A stretch of 48,061 nucleotides of DNA from contig JAJYHY010000012.1 of assembly GCA_021784555.1 (NCBI GenBank), positions 1 through 48,061 on the forward strand, in the 5' to 3' direction. The position numbers were made by a program, and so were the translations under genes. The DNA comes from a bacterium. GTDB taxonomy: Bacteria; Verrucomicrobiota; Verrucomicrobiia; Limisphaerales; UBA8199. How positions within the stretch are numbered: position 1 is the first letter of the stretch; each line of letters opens with the position of its first letter. Under the pieces are notes generated by a model. It made no database searches. It saw only the letters and a list, made by a program, of their open reading frames with translations, and was not told the origin of the DNA. Positions 21,530 to 32,333 of this stretch are shown here, in pieces.

Positions 21530-23776
21530 ATGCATGGGAGAACCTGCAGAGTGAACTCAATGCAACTAAAAGAGCCGCCTCTGGACGCGGAGGCGAGAGC
21601 ATCGCTGCCGCAAACGCTCGTTTGTCCGCGGGTCGGCAAACCGCGGAGGGATGGCGAAACGGGATTGTTAATACGGCCCGCGCGCACGATCGGTGCGGTT
21701 GTTGCCGGCGTGCTGTGGCTGGATTCGGCGCGGGCGCAGACAACAAACCTCTGCGACGGCTGCACCTTCTCCGGCAGTGTCACCAATCCCTTGGGTAGCG
21801 TGACGGAACTCGTCGGCACCAACGCCGCGACATTGGACCGGGGTTCGACTTTTGATAACTTGGGTTTGGTCCTGCTGACTGGCAGCGGATCCTTGAACAT
21901 GGGACAGGGGGCGCGGTTTGAGAACCTTGCCTCAGGGACTTACGATCTCGAATCGGACGCGGGTTTTTCCAGCGGCTACCCTCCGCCGGAGTATTTCGAC
22001 AATTTTGGGACCTTCCGCAAGAGCGACGGGGCGGGCAGTTCGGTGGTGTCGCCAATCTGGTTCAACAACTTGGGCGGCGTGGTGGACGTGGAAACCGGCA
22101 CTCTGACCCTGGCCTACGGGAGCAGTTCCAATGGGGTGTTCACCGTGGCCAGTGGCGCCGTGTTGGATCTGACGGGAGGCGCAACGCCAACCTGGGCCGG
22201 GGTGATTGAAGGGAGCGGCGCGGGGGAGGTTGCGTTGAGCAGTGGCACTCTCACTGCCTCGCCCAGCCTGACGCTGAATTGCGCCACCGGTTTGATCCAA
22301 TGGAACGGAGGCGCCTTCTCGGGGACCGTCACCAATGCCAACGTGGTGACCATCTCCGGGGCGGTCAGCGTGAGGCTGCTTAAAGCGTCGACCTTCAGCA
22401 ACGCGGGCTTGGTGCGACACCTCGGCAACGGGGGTTTGAATCTCGGGCAGTATGCTCATTTCGAGAACCTCTCCTCCGGCGCCTACGATCTGGAATCGGA
22501 CGCGGGTTTCTTCACCAGCGAGGCTCCGCCGCAGCATTTCGACAATTTCGGGACGTTCCGCAAGAGCGGCGGGACGAGCAATTCGGTGGTGTCCAAGGTC
22601 CTGTTCGACAACTTGGGCGGCGTGGTGGACGTGGAAACCGGCACTCTGACCCTGGCCAACAGCGGGAGCAGTTCCAATGGGTTATTCACCGTGGGCAGTG
22701 GCGCCACGCTGGATCTGACGGGAGGCGCAGCGCCAACGTGGGCCGGGGTGATTGAGGGGAGCGGCGCCGGAGAGGTCGCGTTGAGCAGCGGCACTCTCAC
22801 TGCCTCGCCCAGCCTAACGCTGAATTGCGCCGCCGGTTTGTTTCAATGGAGCGGCGGCATCCTCTCGGGGACCCTGACCAATGCCAACACCATGACCATC
22901 TCCGGGGCGGCCGGCGTGAGGCTGGAAAAAGGGTCGAGCTTCAACAACACGGGCTTGGTCCGACACGTCGGCAACGGGGGCTTGAGTCTCGCGCAGTATG
23001 CGCACTTCGAGAACCTCTCCTCCGGCACCTATGATCTGGAATCGGACGCGGGTCTTTCAGGCAGCGTCGCTCCACCGCAGTATTTCGACAATTTTGGGAC
23101 CCTCGGCAAGAGCGGCGGGACGAATGTCTCGACGATTGCCATCTCCTTCAACAATCAGAACGGTTCGATCGAGGTGGACAGCGGGACGCTGTCGCTGGCC
23201 GGCAACCCCTATGTGCAGGGCACTGGCGCGCTGACGATCAAGCTGGGCGGGGCCGAGGCCGGCGAGTCCGGCCAACTCGTCACCAGTGCCAACGCCTCGT
23301 TGGGCGGGCCATTGAACGTGGAGCTCGCCAATCATTTTGTGCCGGCTTTGGGCAGCCGGTTTCTCATTCTGTCCTGCGCCCGCCTCACAGGTACCTTCAC
23401 CAGCGCCAGTCTGCCGCCAGGGATTTCGGTGAATTACCTCAGCAACGGCGTGTTGTTGGTGGCCATCGGCGGCAGCGGGGCCAAGCCATCCGCCGCGACG
23501 GACGTCAGCTTCAGCTTCCCCTTGGCCAATGGTCCGAGCTACACGATTCACACGAGCACGAACGGGGTTGGCTACACTGTCGTGCCGGAGTTGTCCGGCC
23601 CCAATTTCACCTTCAGCTTCCCGACTCTTAGCGGAACCAACGCCATTCAAATGAACGACGATCTCGGGACAACCAACTGGATCGACTACACCAACTTCGT
23701 TGCCCAGGGTTTGCCCTATCAGTTCCTGATCTCGCCCACCAACCCACAAGAGTTCTTCCGCATCCGCCAGCCGTGA
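21530..23776 (+). CDS. large secreted protein with three long tandem repeats
   Basis: The frame gives 748 residues. About 55 polar residues precede the hydrophobic export segment (TIGAVVAGVLWL, then SARAQ), so the true start may be downstream of 21530; an ATG at 21560 is one option. The body is beta-strand-rich and built of repeats of 181 residues (543 bases): phase markers such as YDLESDAGF lie at 21948, 22491 and 23034, with the third unit shortened. Repeats share AHFENLSSG, FDNFGTFRKSGG and WAGVIEGSGAGEVALSSGTL. This is a parallel-beta, adhesin-like build. The final FFRIRQP is a typical last strand of secreted verrucomicrobial proteins, possibly for sorting. No catalytic motif is seen; a surface or matrix role is inferred. 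Confidence 0.8.
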   Translation: MHGRTCRVNSMQLKEPPLDAEARASLPQTLVCPRVGKPRRDGETGLLIRPARTIGAVVAGVLWLDSARAQTTNLCDGCTFSGSVTNPLGSVTELVGTNAATLDRGSTFDNLGLVLLTGSGSLNMGQGARFENLASGTYDLESDAGFSSGYPPPEYFDNFGTFRKSDGAGSSVVSPIWFNNLGGVVDVETGTLTLAYGSSSNGVFTVASGAVLDLTGGATPTWAGVIEGSGAGEVALSSGTLTASPSLTLNCATGLIQWNGGAFSGTVTNANVVTISGAVSVRLLKASTFSNAGLVRHLGNGGLNLGQYAHFENLSSGAYDLESDAGFFTSEAPPQHFDNFGTFRKSGGTSNSVVSKVLFDNLGGVVDVETGTLTLANSGSSSNGLFTVGSGATLDLTGGAAPTWAGVIEGSGAGEVALSSGTLTASPSLTLNCAAGLFQWSGGILSGTLTNANTMTISGAAGVRLEKGSSFNNTGLVRHVGNGGLSLAQYAHFENLSSGTYDLESDAGLSGSVAPPQYFDNFGTLGKSGGTNVSTIAISFNNQNGSIEVDSGTLSLAGNPYVQGTGALTIKLGGAEAGESGQLVTSANASLGGPLNVELANHFVPALGSRFLILSCARLTGTFTSASLPPGISVNYLSNGVLLVAIGGSGAKPSAATDVSFSFPLANGPSYTIHTSTNGVGYTVVPELSGPNFTFSFPTLSGTNAIQMNDDLGTTNWIDYTNFVAQGLPYQFLISPTNPQEFFRIRQP

Positions 23777-23817
23777 AGACTCAACTCACGGAACTGACGC
23801 CCAGGCCTTGCGCATGC

Positions 23818-23846
23818 TTGACGGCGGGCGCTATTGTGGTTATTAG
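23818..23846 (+). promoter_or_regulatory. sigma-70-like promoter of the FmdB-family gene
   Basis: TTGACG at 23818-23823, a 17-base spacer, TATTAG at 23841-23846. The ATG is at 23858, so the leader would be only a few bases long. Confidence 0.6.
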
Positions 23847-23857
23847 ACATACTGGCT

Positions 23858-24202
23858 ATGCCAACGTATGAATACGTCTGCGAGAAGTGCGGACACACAT
23901 TTGACAAGTTTCAATCGATTTCGGCCAAGCCTTTGAGCGTTTGCCCCCAGGAGCTTTGCCGGCAGACACCCTGGGGCAAAGGCAAGGTCAAACGCGCCAT
24001 CAGCGGCGGAGCGGGGTTGATTTTCAAGGGCAGCGGCTTCTATATCACCGATTACCGGAGCGAGAAATACAAGGAAGCCGCCAAGAAGGATTCCGCGACG
24101 GCACCCGCCGGCGGGGCGGCCAAGAGTAGCGGCGGCGAGGGTAGTTCCGCCACGACAAGCGCTTCGACCGCGGCGAAACCGGCGCCCGCCGCAAAACCCT
24201 AG
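23858..24202 (+). CDS. FmdB-family zinc-ribbon protein
   Basis: The protein has 114 residues. The first 30 are the FmdB zinc ribbon: MPTYEYVCEKCGHTFDKFQS with the first CxxC, and a second pair in VCPQELCR. It continues with KGKVKRAISGGAGLIFKGSGFYITDYR, the hallmark segment of the family, and ends in an Ala/Ser/Thr/Lys-rich tail. FmdB proteins are widespread; their function is unclear, with proposed regulatory roles. The start is fixed by MPTYEY. The next gene begins 7 bases after the stop, so the two are probably co-transcribed. Confidence 0.9.
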   Translation: MPTYEYVCEKCGHTFDKFQSISAKPLSVCPQELCRQTPWGKGKVKRAISGGAGLIFKGSGFYITDYRSEKYKEAAKKDSATAPAGGAAKSSGGEGSSATTSASTAAKPAPAAKP

Positions 24203-24209
24203 GAACCGC

Positions 24210-25616
24210 ATGGTTTCAGGCGGCTCCTGGAACAATTTCGCTGGCCTGTGCTTGCTGTGCGGCTTCAGCTTCGCCGGCGGCGCCTCGCTTCCGTTCCAAC
24301 CGCCCGGGCCGCTCGCCTACGTGAGCGCCTCCGGCCAGTTTGTGGTTCGCTCGACTTCAACGGCGGGCCCCAGTGCCACGGCCCTGGAGTGGGGAGCGCA
24401 GCCCGGTCTTGTGTGCCTGGAGGAGCAGTTTGTGGCCATCTCGGCTGAGCGCATTAAACGGAAGCTTCTAAACCGGCTCGATGCCCCCAGCCAGTGGGTT
24501 GGCAAGATTTACCTCATTGTCCATCCCGCCGCCACCGCCAACGAAACCATCACCATCACCTCCGCCCATTTCAGGGATGGATGGCAATATCGCGTCGATC
24601 TTCCTGACATCACCGGGCAGAAACGCTACGTGCGCGCCATTACCCAGGTCTTGCTCCTGGAGATGGCCAACCGCGACGCCGGACTGCACTCGGCCGAGGT
24701 CCCGCTTTGGCTTTCAACCGGGCTTTCGGAGCAACTGCTTGCCTCCGACGAGGTCCAGATCATCCTTTCGCCTCCAAGCCAGCAAATCAACGGCGTGAGC
24801 TTCACCCGAACCTTCGTGGATAGGGTGCGCCAGAACCCTCTGGCAAAGGCCTACAAGGAACTGTCCACCAACCAACCGCTGAGCTTCGAACAGTTGAGCT
24901 GGCCCACCCCAGCCGAGCTCTCCGGCCAGAACGACGAACGCTACCGCAAGAGCGCCCAATTGTTTGTCGATGACCTGTTCCAATTCAAAGACGGCGGCGC
25001 CTGCTTTCGTGCCATGCTGGCCAACTTGCCAAGATACTATAACTGGCAGTTCGCGTTTCTGCGCGGCTTCCACTCCCACTTCAAAGGCATGCTCGACGTC
25101 GAGAAATGGTGGGCCTTGCGCTCGACTTGTTTCACCAGCCGCGACCTCAGCCAGACCTGGCCCGCGCGCGAGAGCCTTCAGAAACTCGACGAGGCCATCC
25201 GCTGGCCGGTGCAAATCCGCACCGCCACCAACGACCTCCCGCTCCATGCGCGCGTCCCGCTCCAGGCCATCATCGGCCAGTGGAGCGGTCCCCTTCGCGA
25301 CGATGCCCTCAAAAGCAAACTCGTGCAGCTCGAGATGTTAAGAAGCCGTGTCGCCCACAAGCTCGAACCGCTGACCACCGCCTACTGCCGGGTGATTCGG
25401 GGGTACTTGCAAAAGCATGGACACAATGAGGCCGAGACCATCCGGCAACTCGATCTCCTCGACGCCCAACGCCAACTGCTTGAACCGGAGACTAAGACCG
25501 CCAAGTCCCGAGTGGAGCTTCTCGCCCCCCAACCCACCGCGCGCGAGAAGCCCGGTGCTCTCAGCCCTCTATCCGAGGTGCGCAAGACCTCCGAAGTCCA
25601 GGGGGCGCAAGAATAA
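24210..25616 (+). CDS. exported protein of unknown function, possibly peptidase-like
   Basis: The protein has 468 residues. The N-terminus has a short hydrophobic stretch (FAGLCLLCGFSFAGGASL) that may act as a signal peptide. The first half has alternating strands and helices (WVGKIYLIVHP, QYRVDLPDITGQKRYVRAIT, VPLWLSTGLSEQLLAS), which recalls the layout of gluzincin-type 'peptidase MA' proteins, but I see no HExxH, so a peptidase role is not supported. The second half is helical. It follows the FmdB gene by 7 bases. Codon use is normal and the length is well kept, so the gene is real; the family is not recognised. Confidence 0.65.
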   Translation: MVSGGSWNNFAGLCLLCGFSFAGGASLPFQPPGPLAYVSASGQFVVRSTSTAGPSATALEWGAQPGLVCLEEQFVAISAERIKRKLLNRLDAPSQWVGKIYLIVHPAATANETITITSAHFRDGWQYRVDLPDITGQKRYVRAITQVLLLEMANRDAGLHSAEVPLWLSTGLSEQLLASDEVQIILSPPSQQINGVSFTRTFVDRVRQNPLAKAYKELSTNQPLSFEQLSWPTPAELSGQNDERYRKSAQLFVDDLFQFKDGGACFRAMLANLPRYYNWQFAFLRGFHSHFKGMLDVEKWWALRSTCFTSRDLSQTWPARESLQKLDEAIRWPVQIRTATNDLPLHARVPLQAIIGQWSGPLRDDALKSKLVQLEMLRSRVAHKLEPLTTAYCRVIRGYLQKHGHNEAETIRQLDLLDAQRQLLEPETKTAKSRVELLAPQPTAREKPGALSPLSEVRKTSEVQGAQE

Positions 25617-25826
25617 GGCCGGCCCCGGCGTGAATCTATAGCAGGCCACCCCGATGGGGTTAGAGAGCAAATCCGGGTCGAAGGCACAAGGTCTGCGAGA
25701 TGCGGACCTGGCGGCGCAACGGGGTGGAGATGCGGTGCCCGCAAGGGCATTGCAACACCGGAGTCAGAATCAATTTTCGGGGCGAGCGCAAGGCCACTGA
25801 TGCCACGCAGAGACCGAGCGCCGAGA

Positions 25827-26960
25827 CTACGCCTGCGCCGGTTCGCATTCGTCCGGGCTGGGCCCGGCGAGTTCGGGTTCCGGGGTGTGGTCCTGGGCTG
25901 TGGAGGCGGGCGGCGGGTCTCGCAGGAGTTCAAGCTGGAGCTGGCGCTTCATCCAGGCTTCGCGGAGCTCGGGGTTGTCCTTCATTTTCGCCTCAAGCGC
26001 CTGGGTCTCGCGGTACTGGGTCGCGGCGGCCGTCATGGTCCACTTGCACTTGGCGGCAAATCCCAGCTTCTCGATCTCGCGCCGGATATGCGCCAGGTCA
26101 GCGCGGAAGAACTCCTTGCGGTGGTTGACTTTGTTGACTTGGTTAAGGACGAAGTGCCGGTGAAGCTGGCTTTCAAGCCGAGGAGCGCCCTCGCTCTCGA
26201 TGAAGGCGTGGACGTCGAACTCAAACGGCACGCTGGAATCACCCAACTCGTCGATGCGGTCCTGCGGGTTGAGCCTTCGGGTGAGGCCGATCTTATAAAC
26301 GTGTTCGCCGAAGGACCCAATGTTAGAGATGATATAGACCTTGCCCTTCTTGGTCTGTTGGGCCAAGGAGATGGCGCGCTGCCCCTTCTCCTCGGCCTCC
26401 TTGAGCTTGGCGGCGAGTTCATCGAGTTGGAGTTCGTATCTAGCTTTTTGCTCGGCCGTCGCTTGGGCGACCTGCTCCCGGGCTTGCTCCATGGCCTTGC
26501 GAAGGGTCTCCTGCTGCTCGGCGGCCTCGCGGGCTGCCCGCTCGCACTCGCGGCGTACTTTTTCCTCCTCGCGCATCTGTTCGCGGATGCACTGCTGTTC
26601 CTCATGCTCTTGACGGCGCAATTCCTGGACGACCGTGGCCCATTTGATCTCCCCCAGGCGGGCATCGAGGCAGGCGGGAAGGATGCGCGCATCCCGGAAG
26701 GCCAGGCCGTTCAGGTTGACGAGGCTGAAGGCATCCTTAATCTCCTGCGCCAGCGAGCCATAGTTGTCGTGTTTGGTGCGGGAGAGGATGGCGTCCACGC
26801 GGCCGTTGAAGGCGTCGAACTCGAGTTGGGCGTGCTCAAGGGTTGAGAGTTTGGCCGCTTCTTTGGCCCGGCGCTCCAGTTCCTTTTGTCGCCTTATAGC
26901 CTCACGCAGTTGGCGGCGCTCGTCGCGGCCAGAGGCGTATCCTGTTGCCGGTGGCCTCAT
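25827..26960 (-). CDS. DUF4041 + T5orf172 (GIY-YIG-like) protein, N-terminally short
   Basis: The protein has 377 residues. The first third matches DUF4041 (EIKDAFSLVNLNGLAFRDAR), followed by a long charged coiled coil (RREQMREEEKVRRECERAAR type) and a C-terminal T5orf172 domain (KGKVYIISNIGSFGEHVYKI, RLESQLHRHFVLNQVNKV, RKEFFRADL). T5orf172 belongs to the GIY-YIG nuclease superfamily. Proteins with this pair occur in phages, plasmids and defence islands; their activity is poorly known. Full-length relatives have more sequence before DUF4041, so the start may be truncated; 26961-27546 upstream shows no continuation. A chance long frame on the opposite strand is its shadow. Confidence 0.8.
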   Translation of the reverse strand: MRPPATGYASGRDERRQLREAIRRQKELERRAKEAAKLSTLEHAQLEFDAFNGRVDAILSRTKHDNYGSLAQEIKDAFSLVNLNGLAFRDARILPACLDARLGEIKWATVVQELRRQEHEEQQCIREQMREEEKVRRECERAAREAAEQQETLRKAMEQAREQVAQATAEQKARYELQLDELAAKLKEAEEKGQRAISLAQQTKKGKVYIISNIGSFGEHVYKIGLTRRLNPQDRIDELGDSSVPFEFDVHAFIESEGAPRLESQLHRHFVLNQVNKVNHRKEFFRADLAHIRREIEKLGFAAKCKWTMTAAATQYRETQALEAKMKDNPELREAWMKRQLQLELLRDPPPASTAQDHTPEPELAGPSPDECEPAQA

Positions 26961-27510
26961 TTCCGAATGTCGGCATGTTAGAGCAAGGGTGTGATGACGG
27001 CAAGGGGTTTTGTTCGGCTCGGTCCCGGTTATCTATCAGGGCGCAGGACCTCCACGGTGTACTGGCCGTCTGAGGCGGGCCCGGGCAGGTGTCGGTTACT
27101 GAGGTTTTCATATATTCAACACACCCTGCCCAAATGATGCCTCGGACCGAGACGGTATCTGCTCGAGCAGCCGTGATCCCCAGCCTTCTTGAGCTATCCA
27201 TTGGTACTGCCCTCCACGACCAGCGCGCTGTACCGCGCACTGAAAAGACGGCCAAATCGTCAGTACCGCCGATTATAGCGGGAGGTGAAAGCGCCAAGAG
27301 GCCGCTTCATGCCAGGCGCCAAGGTTGGCCTGGGGAGTTTCGATGACCCGATGAAGGCGGTTGCTCATTACACAGGACGCACGCGCCTCTTCACCCCCTG
27401 AGGAAGCTCAGCGGCAGCCGCAGAACCTCTTTTGGCATGCTGCGGCACGCTCCACAGTTGAAGCCCATTAGGTCTCCTTCCCGGCTGGAAAAACGGCGGC
27501 CTGTTCCGAA
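26961..27510. other. 550-bp region without a supported gene
   Basis: Short frames exist on both strands but neither shows a domain, a signal peptide or a ribosome binding site. The base composition is less GC-biased than the neighbours, as in decayed or transferred DNA. Confidence 0.4.
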
Positions 27511-27540
27511 TCGACACCGACCCGGGCCTCGTGGTAGTAT
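27511..27540 (+). promoter_or_regulatory. possible sigma-70-like promoter
   Basis: TCGACA at 27511-27516, an 18-base spacer, TAGTAT at 27535-27540, just before the ATG at 27547. The -35 has one mismatch to TTGACA. It could serve both the remnant gene and uvrB. Confidence 0.35.
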
Positions 27541-27546
27541 TCAACC

Positions 27547-27923
27547 ATGGCTGCCACAGTCGAAACCTCGGTTCCGGACACACTGGTCAAGGCCCTTGGG
27601 GCGCATCCAGACCAACTGGGACGCCAAACACTTGAAGCGCTCATTATTCAAGCGTATCGGAAGGGGCACATTACGCGCGCCCAGGTTGACGAGCTCCTTG
27701 AACGACGGCGTGGAAGGCGAAGTGGATTTGTCGGCGGAGGCGGGCAAAGGGGTTTTCAGGGCATGGGAAGACCGGGACCATTTTGCCGCGGTTCAGATCG
27801 AGGAAGGTGGCCGTGCCATTGTCTGGCCGGACGGTATTGATCTTTGCGCTGACGCCCTTTATATGGAAATCACCGGTCTCAGGCCCGAGGACTTGTTTCC
27901 GGCATTGAAACAGATTCCACAAG

Positions 27924-27931
<8 letters not shown>
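27547..27931 (+). pseudogene. UPF0175-type antitoxin fragment joined out of frame to a DUF2442 fragment
   Basis: From the ATG at 27547 the first ~55 residues look like a UPF0175 antitoxin helix pair (LGRQTLEALIIQAYRKGHIT, then DELLERRR). At about 27700 the meaningful frame shifts: in the frame ending at 27931 the sequence matches DUF2442 from NDGVEGEVDLSAEAG through IVWPDGIDLCADALYMEI. The two families are otherwise separate small toxin-antitoxin-related proteins. I read this as two partial genes fused by deletion. The stop TGA at 27929-27931 overlaps the first codons of uvrB, so translation of the second half could still feed into uvrB. Confidence 0.55.
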
Positions 27932-30005
<2,074 letters not shown>

Positions 30006-30070
30006 GCCGGAGTGCCTCGCCCGCGTTAGATCGGCCTCCGAGCAGCGGGCAGGCGGTTTGTGACTTGGGA

Positions 30071-30391
30071 CTAAACCGAGGGGCGGCCGTTGTGGCCACC
30101 GGTCCCGAAGAGATGGCGTTGCGGCACCAGTTGGGCGAGGCGCTTGAACTCGGCGGGGGTAAGAACGCTGATGCGAAAGACGCGTGCTCGCTCGTGGGCA
30201 CTGAGACTTAAATCAATCGCCTGCTGCAGCCTCGATATTCGCTCCGCGCGTGGGACGGTCTTCCAGGCGGGAGTCACCACCCGAAGTGTTCGGGAATTGG
30301 AGACGCCGCTGGACCTCCAGAAGATCCGGATGGGCTCACCCTCCGGGATAGCGCGCCGAACGATTCTGTTAATGCGGGCGGTTGTGCTCAT
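30071..30391 (-). CDS. unknown 106-residue protein coupled to a HEPN gene
   Basis: The product starts MSTTARINRIVRRAIPEG and alternates short strands and helices (RIFWRSSGV, RTLRVVTPAWKTVP, ERARVFRISVLTPAEFKRL). Its ATG overlaps the stop of the HEPN gene by 4 bases, the usual arrangement in HEPN toxin-antitoxin operons. However, it lacks the GSxARG...SDxD signature of the nucleotidyltransferase partner. The shape (sheet protein ending with LTPAEFKRLA) might suit a small sensor or antitoxin. I do not recognise the family. Confidence 0.55.
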   Translation of the reverse strand: MSTTARINRIVRRAIPEGEPIRIFWRSSGVSNSRTLRVVTPAWKTVPRAERISRLQQAIDLSLSAHERARVFRISVLTPAEFKRLAQLVPQRHLFGTGGHNGRPSV

Positions 30392-30870
30392 ACCGTTTGC
30401 TCAGCGATCCAATCATACACCTCGACGATCTGTTCGTAAAGGCGCATGGCTCGGTCCGCCGCCGGCGGCTTCGCCAGGTAGCGCAGTTCAGGTGCCCAGC
30501 TTTCAGCCAGGCCGAGGAACACTCTCTCTGGACATCTCCTCTGCCGCAACGGCACCCTCAGTCCTGCTTGCCCGAGCAACTCGTTCAAGTCATGAACTTC
30601 GAGTTCGGCCGGCAAATAAACCCATTCGCGCTTTTGCGTGACAGCCCACTTCAGCAGGCACTCAACCGCGTATCCGGCGAGGTAGAGCGCGCCCGCATGC
30701 CGCTGGTGATCCAGCAGTACCGCGGCATCCTCAAGCCGCGCGTGGGCAACTTGCTTAAACACGCTGCCCCTCGTGCCACCAGGGCGAATAATTCGCTTGC
30801 GCCTCATTGTTCTGACAACGACCGAGCCTATGTGGACGGCTGATGCGAGGAAAGCAGGAAATCTTCGCAC
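30388..30870 (-). CDS. HEPN-domain protein
   Basis: The longest frame gives 160 residues, but a Met at 30807 (MRRKRIIRPGG) would give 139 and may be the real start. The HEPN helix is clear: ARLEDAAVLLDHQRHAGALY followed by LAGYAVECLLKWAVTQ, with later helices ending AADRAMRLYEQIVEVYDWI. The RX4-6H ribonuclease motif is not evident, so it may be a binding or regulatory HEPN. It lies directly upstream of, and overlaps by 4 bases, the unknown gene at 30071-30391. A two-gene HEPN module, perhaps of toxin-antitoxin type, is the likeliest reading. Confidence 0.7.
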   Translation of the reverse strand: MRRFPAFLASAVHIGSVVVRTMRRKRIIRPGGTRGSVFKQVAHARLEDAAVLLDHQRHAGALYLAGYAVECLLKWAVTQKREWVYLPAELEVHDLNELLGQAGLRVPLRQRRCPERVFLGLAESWAPELRYLAKPPAADRAMRLYEQIVEVYDWIAEQTV

Positions 30871-30880
30871 GAGATTTTCG

Positions 30881-31054
30881 CACCCTCTGCGGCGGGCCAG
30901 CTAGCGAGTTCTTGACCACGTAAGGCAATGTTTGTTCGACGGTTTCAAGAAACTCGTCGGCCAATACCATCGCCGCGTCCGGTTCCATGTCAGGCAATGT
31001 AAAATAGCACCGATAATAATTTCGGGTAAAGCCCGCGCTGAATTTGTCTCTCAA
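30881..31054 (-). pseudogene. possible gene fragment upstream of the HEPN pair
   Basis: A frame opened by TTG at 31054 reads KFSAGFTRNYYRCYFTLPD and then ADEFLETVEQTLPYVVKN, which looks protein-like for about 50 residues before degrading into Ser/Arg-rich sequence. The neighbouring frame upstream (with SKELEIVVERQIQRGLYP) also looks coding, so a frameshifted relic is possible. No family recognised. Confidence 0.25.
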
Positions 31055-31193
31055 CGACGATCTCCAGCTCTTTGCTAAGCGTGACGTTCATGAGCGGAAA
31101 CTAAAACGAGGCCGCCTCCGTAACAAATCCATTCGTGACATTATCATTGGAGTTACAAGCGGTTCGTGGCAAAATGAAAGTGGTTGTTCTCCC

Positions 31194-32162
31194 ATGGCAA
31201 CTCAACCAACCGAAAGTGAAGCAAGGCAGCCCGATCTCCACGTGGTGACCGGGGCTTTCGGCTTTTCGGGCAAGTATATCGCCCAGCGGCTCTTGGGCAT
31301 GGGACAGCGGGTCCGGACTTTGACCAATTCCCCGAACCGGGCCAACTCGCTCGAGGGCAAGGTGGAAGCGCACGCGCTGGATTTTGGACATCCGGAGAAG
31401 CTGGCCGAATCATTGCGCGGGGCGGCGGTGTTCTACAACACCTACTGGGTGCGGTTCACCACGGATGAGTGTTCCCAAGCGGCGGCGGTCGAGAACACGC
31501 TGAAGTTGTTTGAGGGTTGCAAGACGGCGGGTGTCCGGCGGGTGGTCCATATCAGCATCACCAATCCATCCGAGGACTCCCCTCTGGAGTATTTCCGGGG
31601 CAAGGCCCGGCTGGAACGGGCTTTGAAGGAGTCCGGCCTGTCTTACGCGATTCTGCGGCCCGCCGTCCTGTTCGGCCAGGAGGACATTCTCGTCAACAAT
31701 ATCGCCTGGTGCCTCCGCCATTTCCCCGTCTTCGGAGTCTTCGGGGACGGCCAATACCAACTCCAGCCCATCTTCGTCGATGACCTGGCCAAACTGGCCG
31801 TCGAGCAGGGACGCGCCCAGGCCAATACGACCATCGACGCCGTGGGGCCGGAGACCTTCACCTACCGCGATCTGGTCTGCGAAATCGGGCGCATCATCGG
31901 AAAACCCCGGCCCATCGTCTCGATTTCGCCGGCCGTGGGAGTCTCCATCGCCTCGATCATCGGCAAGCTGACGGGGGACGTATTCCTCACGCGAGAGGAG
32001 ATCGACGGCCTGATGCAGAATCTGCTCCGCACCCATTCCCCGCCCGCGGGAGAAACGCGCTTGACTCAATGGGCCACGGAGCATGCCGCCACCCTTGGCC
32101 TACATTACGCGAGCGAAATGGCGCGCCGCCGCAACCGGCTCGAATCCTATGAAAAGCTGTAA
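31194..32162 (+). CDS. NAD(P)-binding NmrA/SDR-type oxidoreductase-like protein
   Basis: From the ATG at 31194 the protein has 322 residues. The nucleotide-binding start is VVTGAFGFSGKYIAQRLL (GxxGxxG Rossmann pattern, residues ~19-25), followed by VRTLTNSPNRAN and a VVHISITNPSEDSP strand. There is no YxxxK pair of classical SDR catalysis at the expected place (FRGKARLERAL instead), so this resembles the atypical SDRs of the NmrA/NDUFA9 group, which often act as sensors or structural quinone-complex factors. An upstream frame extends to 31044 but its start is poorer. It is immediately followed by a palindromic repeat. Confidence 0.8.
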   Translation: MATQPTESEARQPDLHVVTGAFGFSGKYIAQRLLGMGQRVRTLTNSPNRANSLEGKVEAHALDFGHPEKLAESLRGAAVFYNTYWVRFTTDECSQAAAVENTLKLFEGCKTAGVRRVVHISITNPSEDSPLEYFRGKARLERALKESGLSYAILRPAVLFGQEDILVNNIAWCLRHFPVFGVFGDGQYQLQPIFVDDLAKLAVEQGRAQANTTIDAVGPETFTYRDLVCEIGRIIGKPRPIVSISPAVGVSIASIIGKLTGDVFLTREEIDGLMQNLLRTHSPPAGETRLTQWATEHAATLGLHYASEMARRRNRLESYEKL

Positions 32163-32179
32163 CAGCGCAGGTGGTGACG

Positions 32180-32245
32180 GGAGCGCGGACGCCCTCGTCC
32201 GGAACCGTGGCCCCCTGGAGACGCGGACGAGGGCGTCCGCGCTCC
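32180..32245 (+). repeat. perfect 21-bp stem repeat (copy 1) after a stop codon
   Basis: GGAGCGCGGACGCCCTCGTC and the following C pair exactly with the arm at 32225-32245 around a 24-base loop. The flanking 'GGTGGTGACGG' is shared with copy 2 at 43741-43806. The copy starts 18 bases after the stop of the gene at 31194-32162. Confidence 0.85.
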
Positions 32246-32333
32246 TATCCCGCATATTTGACACCCGGGTAGGGCGCGCAGACTGTAGGAACAGCTTCAA
32301 CAGCGCCGGCCACCCATTTCGTTGTCTTGCCCG

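Noticed and set aside
21850..23230. CRISPR-like or satellite periodicity
   Set aside because: The 543-base repeats are coding and in frame; no short repeat-spacer structure exists here or elsewhere in the window.
21530..23776. Classical autotransporter
   Set aside because: The repeats look like passenger-type beta strands, but there is no C-terminal beta-barrel domain; the protein ends in the FFRIRQP tail.
24210..25616. Zinc metallopeptidase
   Set aside because: Layout vaguely like gluzincins, but no HExxH or other metal site is visible.
25800..26846. 348-codon plus-strand frame opposite the DUF4041/T5orf172 gene
   Set aside because: It is rich in Leu/Gly/Glu as expected for the complement of a charged coiled coil in high-GC DNA; the minus-strand frame has recognisable domains.
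26902..27297. 131-codon minus-strand frame upstream of the DUF4041 gene
   Set aside because: It overlaps the start of the domain-bearing frame in another phase and shows no domain or coding-like composition.
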